A program made the position numbers and the translations under genes. From contig JAHEKA010000180.1 in NCBI GenBank assembly GCA_024638585.1, positions 1 through 5,626 of the forward strand: a DNA stretch of 5,626 nt. Direction: 5' to 3'. The notes under the pieces are model-generated. The model was not told the origin of the DNA, ran no database searches, and was given only the letters and a program-made list of their open reading frames with translations. This stretch comes from Rhodospirillales bacterium. GTDB taxonomy: Bacteria > Pseudomonadota > Alphaproteobacteria > SMXQ01. This document shows positions 4,684-5,626 of the stretch, piece by piece (within the stretch, counting starts at the first letter, position 1; each line of letters opens with the position of its first letter).

Positions 4684-5626
4684 ATGGCCAATGTTATCGA
4701 CATTCATGCCCATCTTGTGGTGGAGGAATCGCGGGACATGATGAAGGCCGCCGCGGAAAAAGGCGACGTCGGCGCCGAAGCCAAGAAGCAGGGCGGTGTC
4801 GGTATCTCCCAGGAACAGGCGGAGCGGGAAGCGGTCCTGTCCCAGCCCAAGAAGCGCATCGAGGACATGGACAAGATCGGCGTCGACATTTCGGCCCTGT
4901 CGCCGGCGCCGCCGCGCGGTTTCTACGAAGCCGATTCCAATCTCGCCATGACCGTGGCCCAGCTCATCAACGACCGCGCGGCGGAGATCGTGAAGCAGTA
5001 TCCCGACCGTTTCGTGTCCATGGGGGTGGCGCCGCTGCACCACTCGGGCATCGCGGTGAAGGAGCTGGAGCGCGCGGTGGGGGATCTGAGCTTACGCGGC
5101 ATCCGCTTCCCGACCGAGATCAACGGCATGGAACTCTCGGACCCGTCGCTCGAGCCGTTCTGGGATGCCGCCGAACAGCTCGGCACCATGATCTATGTCC
5201 ACCCCCAGGGGTTCACCCATCCCCAGCGGCTGAAGGCCTATTACATGACCAACGTGGTGGGCAATCCGCTGGAAACGACCCTGGCCATGAGCCACCTGAT
5301 CCATTCCGGCGTCATTGCGCGTCACCCCGGGCTCAAGTTCTATTTCGCCCATGGCGGCGGCTTCCTGCCGTTCTATGTGGGGCGCTTCGATCACGCGTGG
5401 CGGGAACGCGAGGAATGCCGCGAGCACACCGATCAGCCGCCTTCGGCCTTCCTGCCCAACATGTGGTTCGACACGGTGGTGTTCCGGGCCGAACAGATCC
5501 GCATCCTGGTCGACCTGGTGGGGGCGGAGCGGGTGATGCTCGGCACCGACCGGCCCTACGACATGGGCGAGCCCGACCCAGTGGCACTGGTCAATGAGGT
5601 CGAAGGCCTATCGGATGCCGAGCGCG
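4684..5626 (+). CDS. Metal-dependent amidohydrolase of the ACMSD (amidohydrolase_2) family (partial, 3' end outside the window)
   Basis: The plus-strand frame from ATG 4684 is open to the right edge, giving 314 residues of a protein usually about 330-350 long. It is a TIM-barrel hydrolase or decarboxylase of the family that contains 2-amino-3-carboxymuconate-6-semialdehyde decarboxylase. Metal and catalytic motifs are all present: DIHAH with H8 and H10, YVHPQ with H173, FAHGGG with H223, and LGTDRPYDMGEPDP with D289. Their spacing closely follows the bacterial ACMSD enzyme as I remember it (H9, H11, H177, H228, D294). RIEDMDKIGVD (58-68), LRGIRFPTE and GRFDHAWRERE are further family landmarks; R234 of GRFDHAW matches a substrate-binding arginine. 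A second substrate arginine of true ACMSD (Arg51) has no clear counterpart, and the common GTDYP is GTDRP here, so the substrate probably differs. No signal peptide: cytoplasmic. It follows the binding-protein gene by 93 bp, probably in one operon, consistent with breakdown of the imported compound. Confidence 0.9.
   Translation, partial: MANVIDIHAHLVVEESRDMMKAAAEKGDVGAEAKKQGGVGISQEQAEREAVLSQPKKRIEDMDKIGVDISALSPAPPRGFYEADSNLAMTVAQLINDRAAEIVKQYPDRFVSMGVAPLHHSGIAVKELERAVGDLSLRGIRFPTEINGMELSDPSLEPFWDAAEQLGTMIYVHPQGFTHPQRLKAYYMTNVVGNPLETTLAMSHLIHSGVIARHPGLKFYFAHGGGFLPFYVGRFDHAWREREECREHTDQPPSAFLPNMWFDTVVFRAEQIRILVDLVGAERVMLGTDRPYDMGEPDPVALVNEVEGLSDAER

Noticed and set aside
3475..5043. 522-codon open frame on the minus strand opposite the receptor and amidohydrolase genes
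   Set aside because: It spans two clearly recognisable plus-strand genes and shows low-complexity Arg/His/Gly content, as expected from high-GC antisense.
4554..5597. 347-codon plus-strand frame across the amidohydrolase
   Set aside because: Out-of-frame reading; the frame starting at 4684 has all metal-binding motifs.

Overview
The window is high-GC DNA with the codon usage of an alphaproteobacterium, probably a member of the Rhodospirillales or a relative. The strongest evidence for the class is an SOS-type operator, GTTC-N7-GTTC, upstream of an imuA-imuB pair: this direct-repeat LexA box is the alphaproteobacterial form. The species cannot be determined from the window.

Left third, minus strand (1-1575): the SOS mutasome genes imuA (complete) and imuB (5' part only, running off the left edge). 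They overlap by 113 bp in different frames. A sigma70-like promoter covered by the LexA box lies in the divergent intergenic region at about 1698-1737. In most alphaproteobacteria the next gene is imuC/dnaE2, which would lie beyond the left edge. ImuA, ImuB and DnaE2 together carry out error-prone translesion synthesis after DNA damage.

Middle, plus strand (1866-3329): a 487-residue, cysteine-free protein with one N-terminal membrane anchor. I do not recognise it with certainty. Its body resembles AsmA/DUF945-type envelope proteins. It is transcribed divergently from imuA and shows no functional link to it.

Right part, plus strand (3496 to the right edge): a periplasmic substrate-binding protein of the TctC/Bug superfamily with an unusual Lys/Arg-rich C-terminal tail. 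After a 93-bp gap comes a metal-dependent amidohydrolase of the ACMSD (amidohydrolase_2) family, cut by the right edge. The two are probably co-transcribed. A plausible reading is capture of a carboxylated, perhaps aromatic, compound followed by decarboxylation or hydrolysis. No TctA/TctB membrane genes are visible.

The non-coding gaps hold the SOS operator and promoter, a 9-bp inverted repeat in the leader of the binding-protein gene, and a small hairpin between that gene and the amidohydrolase. I saw no tRNA, rRNA, CRISPR array, insertion sequence or convincing rho-independent terminator. Nothing points clearly to a wholly new system; the most unusual items are the double-coded imuA/imuB overlap, the three phased LexA half-sites, the basic tail on the binding protein, and the unassigned membrane-anchored protein.
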